From Nocardia niwae NBRC 108934 = DSM 45340 (lineage in GTDB: Bacteria > Actinomycetota > Actinomycetes > Mycobacteriales > Mycobacteriaceae): 64,000 bases of DNA. The position numbers were made by a program, and so were the translations under genes. The stretch spans positions 275,086-339,085 of the forward strand of contig NZ_BDCK01000020.1 in assembly GCF_001613465.1 (NCBI RefSeq), in the 5' to 3' direction. Under the pieces are notes generated by a model. It saw only the letters and a program-made list of their open reading frames with translations, searched no databases and was not told the origin of the DNA. Each line of letters opens with the position of its first letter. Within the stretch, counting starts at the first letter, position 1. Positions 9,901 to 16,801 of the stretch are shown one piece after another.

Positions 9901-10099
9901 GCAGGCCGCGCGCCTGCTCGCGGCGAGTGCCCGAGTGCGCGGGCTGCCCGATCGTTCCCAACCGGATGTGGGCCGGATCGAGCAGACAGCACGACATCGC
10001 CTCGGTGAATCACGATTCACCGAGGCGACGAGGGAAGGTGCGCAGGCGAACTGGCGTGAACTGGTCGAGGCGACACTCCTTTCTCGAGCGTGGCGGTAA
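6911..10099 (+). CDS. AfsR/SARP-type regulator with BTAD, NTPase and TPR parts
   Basis: 1062 residues. Residues ~1-90 are an OmpR-like winged helix and ~95-240 a bacterial transcriptional activation domain, together the SARP module. Residues ~275-560 form an AP/NB-ARC-type ATPase with a P-loop GPGGSGKT near 283 and Walker B LLILDNCEHV near 361. The rest is a helical TPR-like region. Such regulators activate secondary-metabolite or export genes by binding heptamer direct repeats. GTG 6911 is chosen because a -10-like CAGAAT (6899-6904) stands six bases before it, implying a leaderless start, and homologous proteins begin at this point. It is divergent from the ferredoxin-P450 operon; the SARP repeats lie between them. 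Confidence 0.88.
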   Translation: MQIGMLGPLEIRMEGGGSIDVPGARLRALLIALALEPGRAVPKTTLVDWIWGEQPPSDAANALQALVSRLRRVLPDGSLDGHAGGYRLAVQPHAVDAVRFEQLLGQARGGDDAHRAQVLREALELWRGAPMQDVGMQDSAAFDAVVTRLEGLRLAAMEDRYEAEIRLGRGTELVAELTELVTRHPARERLVAALMRALAAAGRGAEALVAYQRAREALADTLGVDPSPELSALHVALLRGEVRAETNDPQTNLRAELTEYVGKYADIAAVRELIAHHRLTTLTGPGGSGKTRLALETARTMLDDLPDGAWLVELASVGASGDVAQSALAALGLRDALLGGAPNAEPMDRLIAAIRERETLLILDNCEHVIESAAAFAHRLLGECRRLRILATSREPLGITGEALWQVEPLALPTEDADPGEIESAPAVQLLRARAGAVRKDLAVDARTLSTMARVCRALDGIPLAIELAAARLRTMSLDQLADRLDDRFRLLTGGSRTAIPQHRTLRAVVDWSWDLLTDAERMVLRRLAVFSGGASLDAAEQVCAGTGGGTEEQEDGKNATVEQWEVLELLTALTEKSLLLTAGDSGPRFRMLDTIKQYALDRLVEAGEADEARLAHLAYFTGLADTAEPHLRRGEQLEWLAALEAEHDNIAVAMRGALAAGDAAGATRLAAAAGWYWWLSGHKAEGMELITAAADLPGEADDEMRARVYGLVVHFLNSGPNDEHQVEEWIHKAYRASLRSRSGYPLLGFVAAMERMLEGPDALLPAFEPLLADDDLWVRALARLQLGKARIALGQEGREADEYLETALAEFRAIGERWGISFALTEVANRIAMRGEFARACEHLDQAIGVVTEVGAIEDVFLIRARQAQLYWLVGDAEASAAAMAEAQRYADRSAWPNALATLALTRAELARWSGDTEQAYRQIDLATTMLGGDAEQGYVQAVTHDLLGYLADGLDEARERRTAALRAASATGYAPLVAQVLVGVADLALREDQDVQAARLLAASARVRGLPDRSQPDVGRIEQTARHRLGESRFTEATREGAQANWRELVEATLLSRAWR

Positions 10100-10121
10100 C
10101 CGGCCGTAGCGGCCGTGCGCG

Positions 10122-10760
10122 TCAGGCGGCGTGCCGAATGATGATGTTGCCGTAGGAGTTGCGCGCGTAGACCCGCACGACGGCGTCGTTGCCCTCCGAC
10201 CGGCCGACCGGCTGCAATCGGTTCTGCACGGTGCCGTGCATGGCGTTGGTTTCCAGCCACGCCGCGCTGGCCGGGTTGATCCCGACCTGCAGCTCACCCA
10301 TGGATGTCTCCAGCCGGAGCACGCCCCGCGACGCTTCGCCGATGCGGATATCGCCTTTGGCGGTTTTCGCGGTCACCGAGCCGCGCGGGCGCTCGACGGT
10401 GATGTCCCCGGCGGACATCTGCAGATGGCACTCGCCGAGTTCGCCTGCGCCGAGCAATCGGCCCACGGCGGCGGTGCCCGTCAGCCTCGAGCCGGTGGGG
10501 ACCTCGATGGTCACCTCGATCGACGGGTTGCCGCCGAACGGGGTGTAGGTGCGCCAGTCTCTCGGCGTTTGCACGGTCAGAGCCCCTGCGACGAAATCGA
10601 CCCGGGTTTGCTCGGCGGCGCGCACGTCGCCCCTTTTGGACGCATCGGCAGGCCGGACCTCGACGACGGTGTCGCTACGGTCCGAGGCGATCACGGTGAC
10701 GCTGCCGGAGAGCACGTCGACGGTGACGGCGATCGGTTCCGGTGTCTCGAATGCGGGCAT
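10122..10760 (-). CDS. DUF4097-type beta-strand repeat protein
   Basis: 212 residues rich in short beta strands of the 'GDITVERPRGSVTAKTAKGDI' type, characteristic of the DUF4097 putative adhesin-like fold. No signal peptide or membrane segment is visible, so it is probably cytoplasmic. GGAGAA lies about 5 bases before ATG 10760. It is last in the minus-strand unit ATPase-permease-DUF4097; linkage of this family with ABC-2 exporters is common, but its role is unknown. Confidence 0.75.
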   Translation of the reverse strand: MPAFETPEPIAVTVDVLSGSVTVIASDRSDTVVEVRPADASKRGDVRAAEQTRVDFVAGALTVQTPRDWRTYTPFGGNPSIEVTIEVPTGSRLTGTAAVGRLLGAGELGECHLQMSAGDITVERPRGSVTAKTAKGDIRIGEASRGVLRLETSMGELQVGINPASAAWLETNAMHGTVQNRLQPVGRSEGNDAVVRVYARNSYGNIIIRHAA

Positions 10761-10811
10761 GGCGTTCTCCTTCGGTTGGGTGAATCGAGTCGGTGTGAAC
10801 AAGTCGGCGTG

Positions 10812-11573
10812 CTACACGCGCTTGTCGAACGTGGCTCGGGACCACAGGTATCCGACCAGGGCGAATCCGGCGCACCAGGCCAGCGCGGCGGCCGTGTCGC
10901 CGCCGGACGGGTGGCCGCCGAGAAACCCGCGCAAGGCTTCGATGATCGGCGTGAACGGCTGGTACTGCGCGAACTGCCGGATGCCCTGGCCCATCTGATC
11001 GGCGGGCACGATCGCGCTGCTCACGAACGGCAGCATGATCAGCGGCACCACGGTCATGCCCGCGGACTCCGGAGTCTTCGCGGCCATGCCGAGGGCGACG
11101 GTGAGCCAGGCTGCCGCGAACGACGTCGCCGCCATGACACCGATCGCGCCGAGCCAGTGGAGCGCGGTCGCGGACGACCGGAATCCCAGCGCGAAGGCCA
11201 CACCGAGCACGGCCGCGATGGCCACCACATTGGTCAGCACGGTGGCCGCGACGTGGCCGGTCAGTACGGCGCCACGGGAGACGCTCATGACCTTGAACCG
11301 GTTGATCACGCCCTTCGCCATGTCGGAGCTCACCGATACCGCGGTGCCCGACAACCCGTAACTGATGGCCAGCAGGATCATGCCCGGTGTCGCGTAATTG
11401 ATGTACTGCTCGCCGACGTCGAACGCGTTGCCGAACACGTACACGAAGATCAACATCATCACGACCGGCATCAGCGCCGCGTTGAAAATCGTGACCGGAG
11501 TGCGGGCGATGTGCTTGAAATTGCGGCGCAGCATGATCGACGAATCGGCCAGCGGTGCGGAAATGGTGCTCAT
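10812..11573 (-). CDS. ABC-2 type exporter permease (DrrB-like)
   Basis: 253 residues with about six membrane segments and the DrrB/ABC-2 pattern (LRRNFKHIARTPVTIF at the start, PLIMLPFVSSAIVP near the middle, QPFTPIIEALRG near the end). It forms the membrane part of an ATP-driven efflux pump with the ATPase encoded just upstream. The two genes overlap by four bases (ATGA), as usual for drrAB pairs. The substrate is unknown; daunorubicin-type drugs or the product of the adjacent P450 are possible. Confidence 0.9.
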   Translation of the reverse strand: MSTISAPLADSSIMLRRNFKHIARTPVTIFNAALMPVVMMLIFVYVFGNAFDVGEQYINYATPGMILLAISYGLSGTAVSVSSDMAKGVINRFKVMSVSRGAVLTGHVAATVLTNVVAIAAVLGVAFALGFRSSATALHWLGAIGVMAATSFAAAWLTVALGMAAKTPESAGMTVVPLIMLPFVSSAIVPADQMGQGIRQFAQYQPFTPIIEALRGFLGGHPSGGDTAAALAWCAGFALVGYLWSRATFDKRV

Positions 11574-12514
11574 TGTGCGACAGCCTCCGTGGTGGCGTGA
11601 CCGGTCAGGGCGAAGAAGACATCATCGAGGTCGGGGGTGTGGACGGAAACCTCGTCGGCGTCGACCGAGTGTTCGGCGAGCCGATTCAGCAGGGTCCGCA
11701 GGGATTCGGTTCCGCCGTCGCCCGGAACCCGCAAGGTCAGGGCCTCGTCGTCGCGGGTCGCGTCGGGCAGGATCCGCGCCGCCGCGTCCAGTTCCGTGAG
11801 GTGGGCGAACCGGAGCCGGATGTGGCTGCCGGGGACTCGGCGCTTGAGGTCGTCGGGAGTGCCTTCGCCGACGATACGGCCCTGGTCGAGCACCGCGATC
11901 CGGTCGGCCAGCTGATCGGCTTCCTCGAGGTACTGGGTGGTGAGGAAGATCGTCACTCCGCCTGCCGTCAATTCCCGGACGATTTCCCACATGGTGCGGC
12001 GGCTGCGCGGGTCGAGCCCGGTAGTCGGCTCGTCCAGGAAGACTATCTCCGGCTTGGTGACCAGCGTCATGGCCAGGTCCAATTTCCGGCGCATACCTCC
12101 GGAATAGGACGACGCCTGCTTTCGCGCGGAATCCACCAGATCGAACCGTTCCAGCAATTCGGCGATCACTCGCCTGCTCTCGTCGGCCCGCAGATGATGC
12201 AGATCCGCCATCAGCCGCAGGTTCTCCTCCCCGGTCAGCAGATCGTCCACCGCCGCGAATTGACCGGTGACTCCGATCGCCGCGCGCACCGAGTCGGGCT
12301 CGGTCGCGATATCGTGCCCGGCAACGCGCGCCGTGCCGCCGTCGACTTTCAGCAACGTGGTCAGCACGTTCACCGTCGTCGTCTTCCCCGCACCGTTCGG
12401 ACCGAGCAGAGAGAAAATCGTCCCGGCACCGATATTCAAATCGATGCCATCGAGGATCGTCTTGTCCTTGTATGCCTTCCGCAGCCCGGAAGCTGCAATT
12501 GCTGTGTTGTTCAC
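11570..12514 (-). CDS. ABC exporter ATPase (DrrA-like)
   Basis: 314 residues. Walker A GPNGAGKT at ~38-45, signature YSGGM, Walker B FLDEPTTGLDP and a C-terminal DrrA-type extension are all visible. It energises the permease encoded immediately downstream. GTG 12514 is chosen: it lies six bases after a -10-like GACAGT and the conserved ATPase fold begins here. A longer frame from 12577 would run through the operator repeats and is rejected. Its first ~20 codons and promoter are duplicated before the ferredoxin-P450 operon. Confidence 0.92.
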   Translation of the reverse strand: MNNTAIAASGLRKAYKDKTILDGIDLNIGAGTIFSLLGPNGAGKTTTVNVLTTLLKVDGGTARVAGHDIATEPDSVRAAIGVTGQFAAVDDLLTGEENLRLMADLHHLRADESRRVIAELLERFDLVDSARKQASSYSGGMRRKLDLAMTLVTKPEIVFLDEPTTGLDPRSRRTMWEIVRELTAGGVTIFLTTQYLEEADQLADRIAVLDQGRIVGEGTPDDLKRRVPGSHIRLRFAHLTELDAAARILPDATRDDEALTLRVPGDGGTESLRTLLNRLAEHSVDADEVSVHTPDLDDVFFALTGHATTEAVAQ

Positions 12515-12520
12515 ACGACC

Positions 12521-12577
12521 ACTGTCGCCAGCCCGGCTGATACCGGCCTGACACCGGCCTGACACGTCCGCTGACAC
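12521..12577 (-). promoter_or_regulatory. SARP-type operator and promoter of the ABC exporter operon
   Basis: Plus-strand heptamers CTGATAC (12537-12543) and CTGACAC (12548-12554, 12559-12565, 12571-12577), spaced 11, 11 and 12 bases, exactly as in the copy at 6794-6834. On the minus strand a -10-like GACAGT (complement of 12521-12526) follows, then six bases and GTG 12514. The conserved spacing in two copies argues for a functional operator of the neighbouring AfsR-type regulator and for leaderless transcription. Confidence 0.7.
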
Positions 12578-12693
12578 GGTGTTCTACATGGTCACAGCTT
12601 CCGGCACGGCTCATGCCCGAGTTGACCGCCATCGGCGCCACAAGACCATGTCCTTATCGAAAGCATGTTCGACTCGAGGTAGGGTGCCGGAGC

Positions 12694-12918
12694 ATGCCGG
12701 AACTCGAGCCCACCCAGTTCGCCCACATGCAGATCAGTGCCGTGCGCAGGCAGCTGCTCGACGCCGCCGCATTCGGAAAGCACCTGGGTCCCGAGCACCT
12801 GGAGAACATGGCCGAAAAGCTGGCCGAGGGATTGCGCGCCTACACGGAAGCCATAACACCCGCTAGCCCGAGCACGGACGGCCGCGCCTGCCTCGACTAC
12901 CGAGGACGCCACCGCTGA
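12694..12918 (+). CDS. Small hypothetical protein, 74 residues
   Basis: ATG 12694 opens a 74-codon frame with a protein-like helical N-terminal two thirds (AVRRQLLDAAAFGKHLGPEH) and an irregular end. The ribosome site is weak (GGAG immediately upstream). I do not recognise a family. It stands alone between the exporter promoter and the hydroxyacid-dehydrogenase-like gene. It may be real, but short GC-rich frames arise by chance; the call rests on its amphipathic helix pattern only. Confidence 0.4.
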   Translation: MPELEPTQFAHMQISAVRRQLLDAAAFGKHLGPEHLENMAEKLAEGLRAYTEAITPASPSTDGRACLDYRGRHR

Positions 12919-12937
12919 CGGTCTGGAGGTGGCATCG

Positions 12938-13972
12938 TCATCGGGGCCTGGCGCGCACCGGCGACCAACGGGCATGAGCACGGAAGCCAGGGTTGACCAC
13001 TCGTGGATCTTCCCCTGTTTCGAGTATGTTCCGGATGGATTCGACATTGGCCGTGAGCATCGCGCGAAGGGAGTCCTCGGTAGCGCCCGCCGCGTGCGGC
13101 GTGACGAGAAACCTATTGTTGCCCAGGGCCATCAATCCGAGGGGATCTTCCTGGGCGGAAGGCGCGGGCACGATGTAGTACCCGTCCATGGCCGCGGCCG
13201 CGAGGCGACCGTCGAGCAACGCGGTTCGCAACGACGCCGGATCCACGAGCGCCGCTTCGGAAGTGTTGATCAGAATCGCGCCGTGCTTGACGGCCGCGAG
13301 TTGCGCTTCGCCGATCATCCGGTCCGTCTGCGGGCCGAATGGAGCATGAAGACTGATGACGTCGGACTCGGCAAGCAGCTCACATAGCTCGACCCGGCGA
13401 ACGGCGAGGTCTCGTTCCAGGTCCGGTTTGGCCGTTGGGCTCACGTAGACCACTCGCATTCCGAACCCGTTGGCCGCTATGCGGGCGACGAGGGCGCCGA
13501 TGGCCCCCATACCCACAATGCCCAACGTCTTCGCATGAAGGTTGCGCCCAGTGGTCCCGGGCCATCGACCGGCTTTCGTTTCCGTCGTCAGGTCCGTGAT
13601 CCTGCGCCAGGCATCGAGCATGAGGCCGATCGTGAATTCCGCGACCGCACGTGCGTTGGCTCCGGGCGCGTTGGTCACCGCGATGCCCGCCGTGGTCGCT
13701 GCCGCGGTATCGATGTATGCGTGATACCCGACTCCCAGGAAGGCTATGACTTTGAGGTCGCCGGCAGTGGACAACGCGGCAGCGGTCGCACGCTCTATCC
13801 CGCCCAGGATGTAGGCGTCCTTGTCCACCAGAGCGCGCGCCAACTCTACTTCTGGCAGGTCGGAGCGACGAAATTCGACTTCGAGATTCTGCTGCCGCAG
13901 CCATTCGATATCGGCCGGCGTCACATCAACCCCGGTGAGCAAGACCCGCCGCGATGGAGCGCGCATAGTCAT
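12938..13972 (-). CDS. D-2-hydroxyacid dehydrogenase-like protein with altered active site
   Basis: 344 residues with the two-domain fold of NAD-dependent D-2-hydroxyacid dehydrogenases, including the Rossmann GMGAIG motif and the conserved histidine in TPHAAG. The normal catalytic Arg (N-T-x-R-G-G) is Glu here (INTSEAALVD), and the normal catalytic Glu of the DVxxxEP motif is Val (DGYYIVPAP). Two of three catalytic residues are therefore replaced. NAD binding is probably kept; the usual 2-oxoacid reduction is doubtful. It overlaps the upstream aminotransferase gene by four bases (ATGA), so the products probably work together in the cluster. Confidence 0.82.
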   Translation of the reverse strand: MTMRAPSRRVLLTGVDVTPADIEWLRQQNLEVEFRRSDLPEVELARALVDKDAYILGGIERATAAALSTAGDLKVIAFLGVGYHAYIDTAAATTAGIAVTNAPGANARAVAEFTIGLMLDAWRRITDLTTETKAGRWPGTTGRNLHAKTLGIVGMGAIGALVARIAANGFGMRVVYVSPTAKPDLERDLAVRRVELCELLAESDVISLHAPFGPQTDRMIGEAQLAAVKHGAILINTSEAALVDPASLRTALLDGRLAAAAMDGYYIVPAPSAQEDPLGLMALGNNRFLVTPHAAGATEDSLRAMLTANVESIRNILETGEDPRVVNPGFRAHARWSPVRARPR

Positions 13973-15150
13973 GCTTCCTTCGCGGCGAGCCGGATTGCGG
14001 TGTCTCGCAGCAACTGCGCACCTTCCAGCACCAGCTGCGGATCACGAGCCAGGGCAACGCGCACGAAGTTCCGCCCGCGCTCCGGCTGATCCCAGAAGAA
14101 GTTCGTTCCGGGGAGAACGTGCACTCCCTCCCGAATCGCCTCGTGGACGAAGTCCGCGCAATCGAGTCCCTCTTCCAGCAGCAGCCAATCCACCGAAACA
14201 GGCGATTGCATGTCGGTGACGAATGCCAATCCAGCATCCGCCAGAACAGACCGGAGGATGGACCGGTTCTGTAGCACAGCGGGCAGGACACTACGCTCTA
14301 CACCGTTATTCGAGCTGTCCTCGATGAATTCCGTCAGCACCCGCAGATGGAAGGGAGAGACGCTCTGCAACAGATCGTCGTGCAGCCGGTACATCTCTGC
14401 GTACATGTCCGGACTGCACACCGTCAATCCGACCTTGATCTCTCGGGTGGGCCAGGTCTTGCCCGTATCTTCGAGCACAAGATATGAGATCCCGGATTCC
14501 TCCAGAACCTCGTACTGCGACCAACCGATCGGCACGGGTGCGAAGAAGCGGAAAGACGAGTCCAGGACCAGGGTGCAACGACGGTCGGCACAACACTGAA
14601 CCAGTGTTCTGAACTCCGGTTCGGACAGCGTCCATCCGGTGGGGTTGTTCGGCGAGACCAGCCAGACCACCGCGGGTTCGAGCCGAGCCATCGCCGCGGG
14701 CAGACGATCGACGGTGCAATCCCGTTCCGACAGCGGCACGAGCTCGACGTTCTCTCGGCGCAAGATCGAGGAAATATTGTCGAAAACCGGCTCGATCAGA
14801 GCAACTCGCTTGCCCGCGCGAGCGCAGTGGCTCACCACCATTGTTATCGCGGATGAGGCGGAATACGACAGCATATACCTGGATACATCCTGATGCATCG
14901 GCTCACCGGCCAGCCGCATAAAGGCGGCGACAAACGCCTCCTCCAACTCGGACTGCGATTGCTTTCCGGCCTCGTGGAACAGCTCTGGGAATCGCTCGAC
15001 GATCTCGATTTGCGAGGACGTCAGCGGTTGACGGCAATGAGCGTCCGACAGGTTTACCGCTCGATCGAGGCTGCGCCTCTCATACGTGGTGCTCGTGGTG
15101 CGCCCGAGCGGATTCGAGATATCGGCACGGTGCGTACGGATAGATGTCAC
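13969..15150 (-). CDS. PLP-dependent class I/II aminotransferase
   Basis: 393 residues from GTG 15150. Fold-type I motifs are present: SPNNPTG (Asn168-Asn169), Asp197 in LVLDSSF for the PLP pyridine nitrogen, and Lys231 in DTGKTW as the probable Schiff-base lysine. A C-terminal RNFVRVAL supplies the carboxylate-binding Arg. Close function is not clear; the Lys environment is unusual for the family (Gly-Lys instead of Ser-Lys). AAGG lies about nine bases before GTG 15150; a TTG at 15213 is an alternative. It is followed by the overlapping dehydrogenase-like gene and preceded by the MFS gene, all on the minus strand. Confidence 0.85.
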   Translation of the reverse strand: MTSIRTHRADISNPLGRTTSTTYERRSLDRAVNLSDAHCRQPLTSSQIEIVERFPELFHEAGKQSQSELEEAFVAAFMRLAGEPMHQDVSRYMLSYSASSAITMVVSHCARAGKRVALIEPVFDNISSILRRENVELVPLSERDCTVDRLPAAMARLEPAVVWLVSPNNPTGWTLSEPEFRTLVQCCADRRCTLVLDSSFRFFAPVPIGWSQYEVLEESGISYLVLEDTGKTWPTREIKVGLTVCSPDMYAEMYRLHDDLLQSVSPFHLRVLTEFIEDSSNNGVERSVLPAVLQNRSILRSVLADAGLAFVTDMQSPVSVDWLLLEEGLDCADFVHEAIREGVHVLPGTNFFWDQPERGRNFVRVALARDPQLVLEGAQLLRDTAIRLAAKEA

Positions 15151-15230
15151 AGTTGGTAGACCTTCGAAGTGGTAGTTGTATGCCGGCGCATGTGGCTCGG
15201 ACCGCCACAGCAATCAGCGAAACCGCGGCA

Positions 15231-16670
15231 TCAAACCGGGCGCGTGCTCCATGGTGTTCCTTTGCGCTCATACGACGGCGAGATTTCGGTCCAAGGTGTC
15301 GGGAAGGATCGCGCCGCGGCCCGGCCGGATTCGGCGGCTTCCGAATTCATCGGCGCTACGGGCGGCAAATCTGCTCGGCCGGCGTGACCGGGAGCCGTGT
15401 CATTCTCCCCGGGTCCGGCGTCGAGTGAACCATAGAGATTGTCCCCGAGGGCAGTGTCCAATATCCGCTTCGTCGCGGTGACGACGAGTGCTCGACTCAC
15501 TTCGTCGGCCGCCCCGGGCGTGGGGGCGGTACGCGCCGCGACCCGTCCCAGCCCGATTCCCGCGATGATGCCGATCGCGGCCGAGGACAGGAAGCCTCCT
15601 GAGGAACCCGCGAAGTCGACGGACTGACTCGCCACGATGCTGCCCAAAGCTACGCCGACCCACATCAGGCTGGCGTGAAAGCCGAGGGCCTCACCGAGTT
15701 CGTCCTCGGACACCACGGCATTCATTCGATCACCACTGGCCGGGAATACAGCCCCGGCCAGCGCGCCGATCGCGAAAACGGCTATACCCAGCTCGGTCGT
15801 CCCGGGCGCGAACGTGCAGGGCAATACACCGATTCCGAGTGCTACCAGCAGAACATAGGGCGAGATGGGTTTGGAGATCGCGCCATAGCCGTACCCACCG
15901 GCCACGGCGCCGGCCGCGCCGATGGCCAGCATCAGTCCGATCGAACTCTTGGCGTCGAAATCGTGCATGACCTTGATGACACTCAGTTCCTCCGCGCAGA
16001 GGACGGCAGCGGCTGCGGCGTATCCGAGGCACGGCGCCACGAACCCGGTTTTCAACCAGAGTCGCCCTGGGGCACGTCGTGACACTCGGCTCGTATCGGT
16101 GCGCAGCGGCGGGTTCTGTCGCAATAACACGACCCCGCAACCCACGGCCACCAAGCGAACCACGAGCAGCACCGCCGTCGTGTCCCACATGGTCATTGCC
16201 GCGACAGCCAGCGGCGGCCCGATCAACAGCGACACATCCGCGGTCACCTCGTACGCGGCGAGCGCAGGCCGCCGCTCCCGTTCGGTGGCGGCGACCGTGA
16301 TGGCCTGTTTTGCGACGTTGATGACCGGTATCTCGAACCATCCGGCCAGCGCCGCGAGCAACAGCAATACCGGAAACGGAGCGAATGGCGCGATCAGCCA
16401 ACAGATCCCGTTCACCACGATCGCTGGAGCCATGGTGGGCCGCAAGCCCGATCGATCGAGCCGCGGGCCGCGCCGCAGTTCGGTCCCGGCCATGCACAGG
16501 TAGACCACCGTACTCAAAAGGCCCGCAGCACTGTAGGACAGTTCCAACGTGTGCCGCACGTGCATTACCAGCAACAGCGATTGGGAGTTGAGAACAGTAC
16601 GGAACAGCAGACTCAACAGAATCATATTCCGTACTGTCCGATTTGCCAGAAGCTCTTGGTAGGCTTTCAC
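15231..16670 (-). CDS. MFS transporter
   Basis: 479 residues with about twelve membrane segments and a cytoplasmic C-terminal tail of ~80 residues rich in Ala, Pro and Gly. It looks like a drug/metabolite exporter of the major facilitator superfamily, although the usual A-motif is degenerate (ELRRGPRLDRSG). GTG 16670 has AAAGGCGA about eight bases upstream. Its position inside the aminotransferase / acyltransferase / PKS locus suggests export of the cluster product or uptake of a precursor. Confidence 0.85.
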   Translation of the reverse strand: MKAYQELLANRTVRNMILLSLLFRTVLNSQSLLLVMHVRHTLELSYSAAGLLSTVVYLCMAGTELRRGPRLDRSGLRPTMAPAIVVNGICWLIAPFAPFPVLLLLAALAGWFEIPVINVAKQAITVAATERERRPALAAYEVTADVSLLIGPPLAVAAMTMWDTTAVLLVVRLVAVGCGVVLLRQNPPLRTDTSRVSRRAPGRLWLKTGFVAPCLGYAAAAAVLCAEELSVIKVMHDFDAKSSIGLMLAIGAAGAVAGGYGYGAISKPISPYVLLVALGIGVLPCTFAPGTTELGIAVFAIGALAGAVFPASGDRMNAVVSEDELGEALGFHASLMWVGVALGSIVASQSVDFAGSSGGFLSSAAIGIIAGIGLGRVAARTAPTPGAADEVSRALVVTATKRILDTALGDNLYGSLDAGPGENDTAPGHAGRADLPPVAPMNSEAAESGRAAARSFPTPWTEISPSYERKGTPWSTRPV

Positions 16671-16801
16671 TCCCGCTCGCCTTTCGGAGTGGAATGCTCA
16701 CTCCCGCAGGCGGTCCACGCTGCTTCGATCAGGCGCACGTTCTTCCCGTGTTCGCCGCCATGCCGCTCACGTAGCTCTTTCCGAACCATCGACACGCAGT
16801 G

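Noticed and set aside
10131..11600. Long plus-strand reading frame of 489 codons
   Set aside because: It is antisense to the DUF4097, permease and ATPase genes, which have family motifs; open antisense frames are expected at this GC content.
11570..12577. ABC ATPase start at 12577
   Set aside because: The added codons are the operator repeats themselves; the -10 box and leaderless GTG at 12514 fit better.
12592..12937. Left attachment site matching the tRNA 3' end
   Set aside because: I looked for a copy of the tRNA 3' sequence here and saw none, so the left border of the possible island stays undefined.
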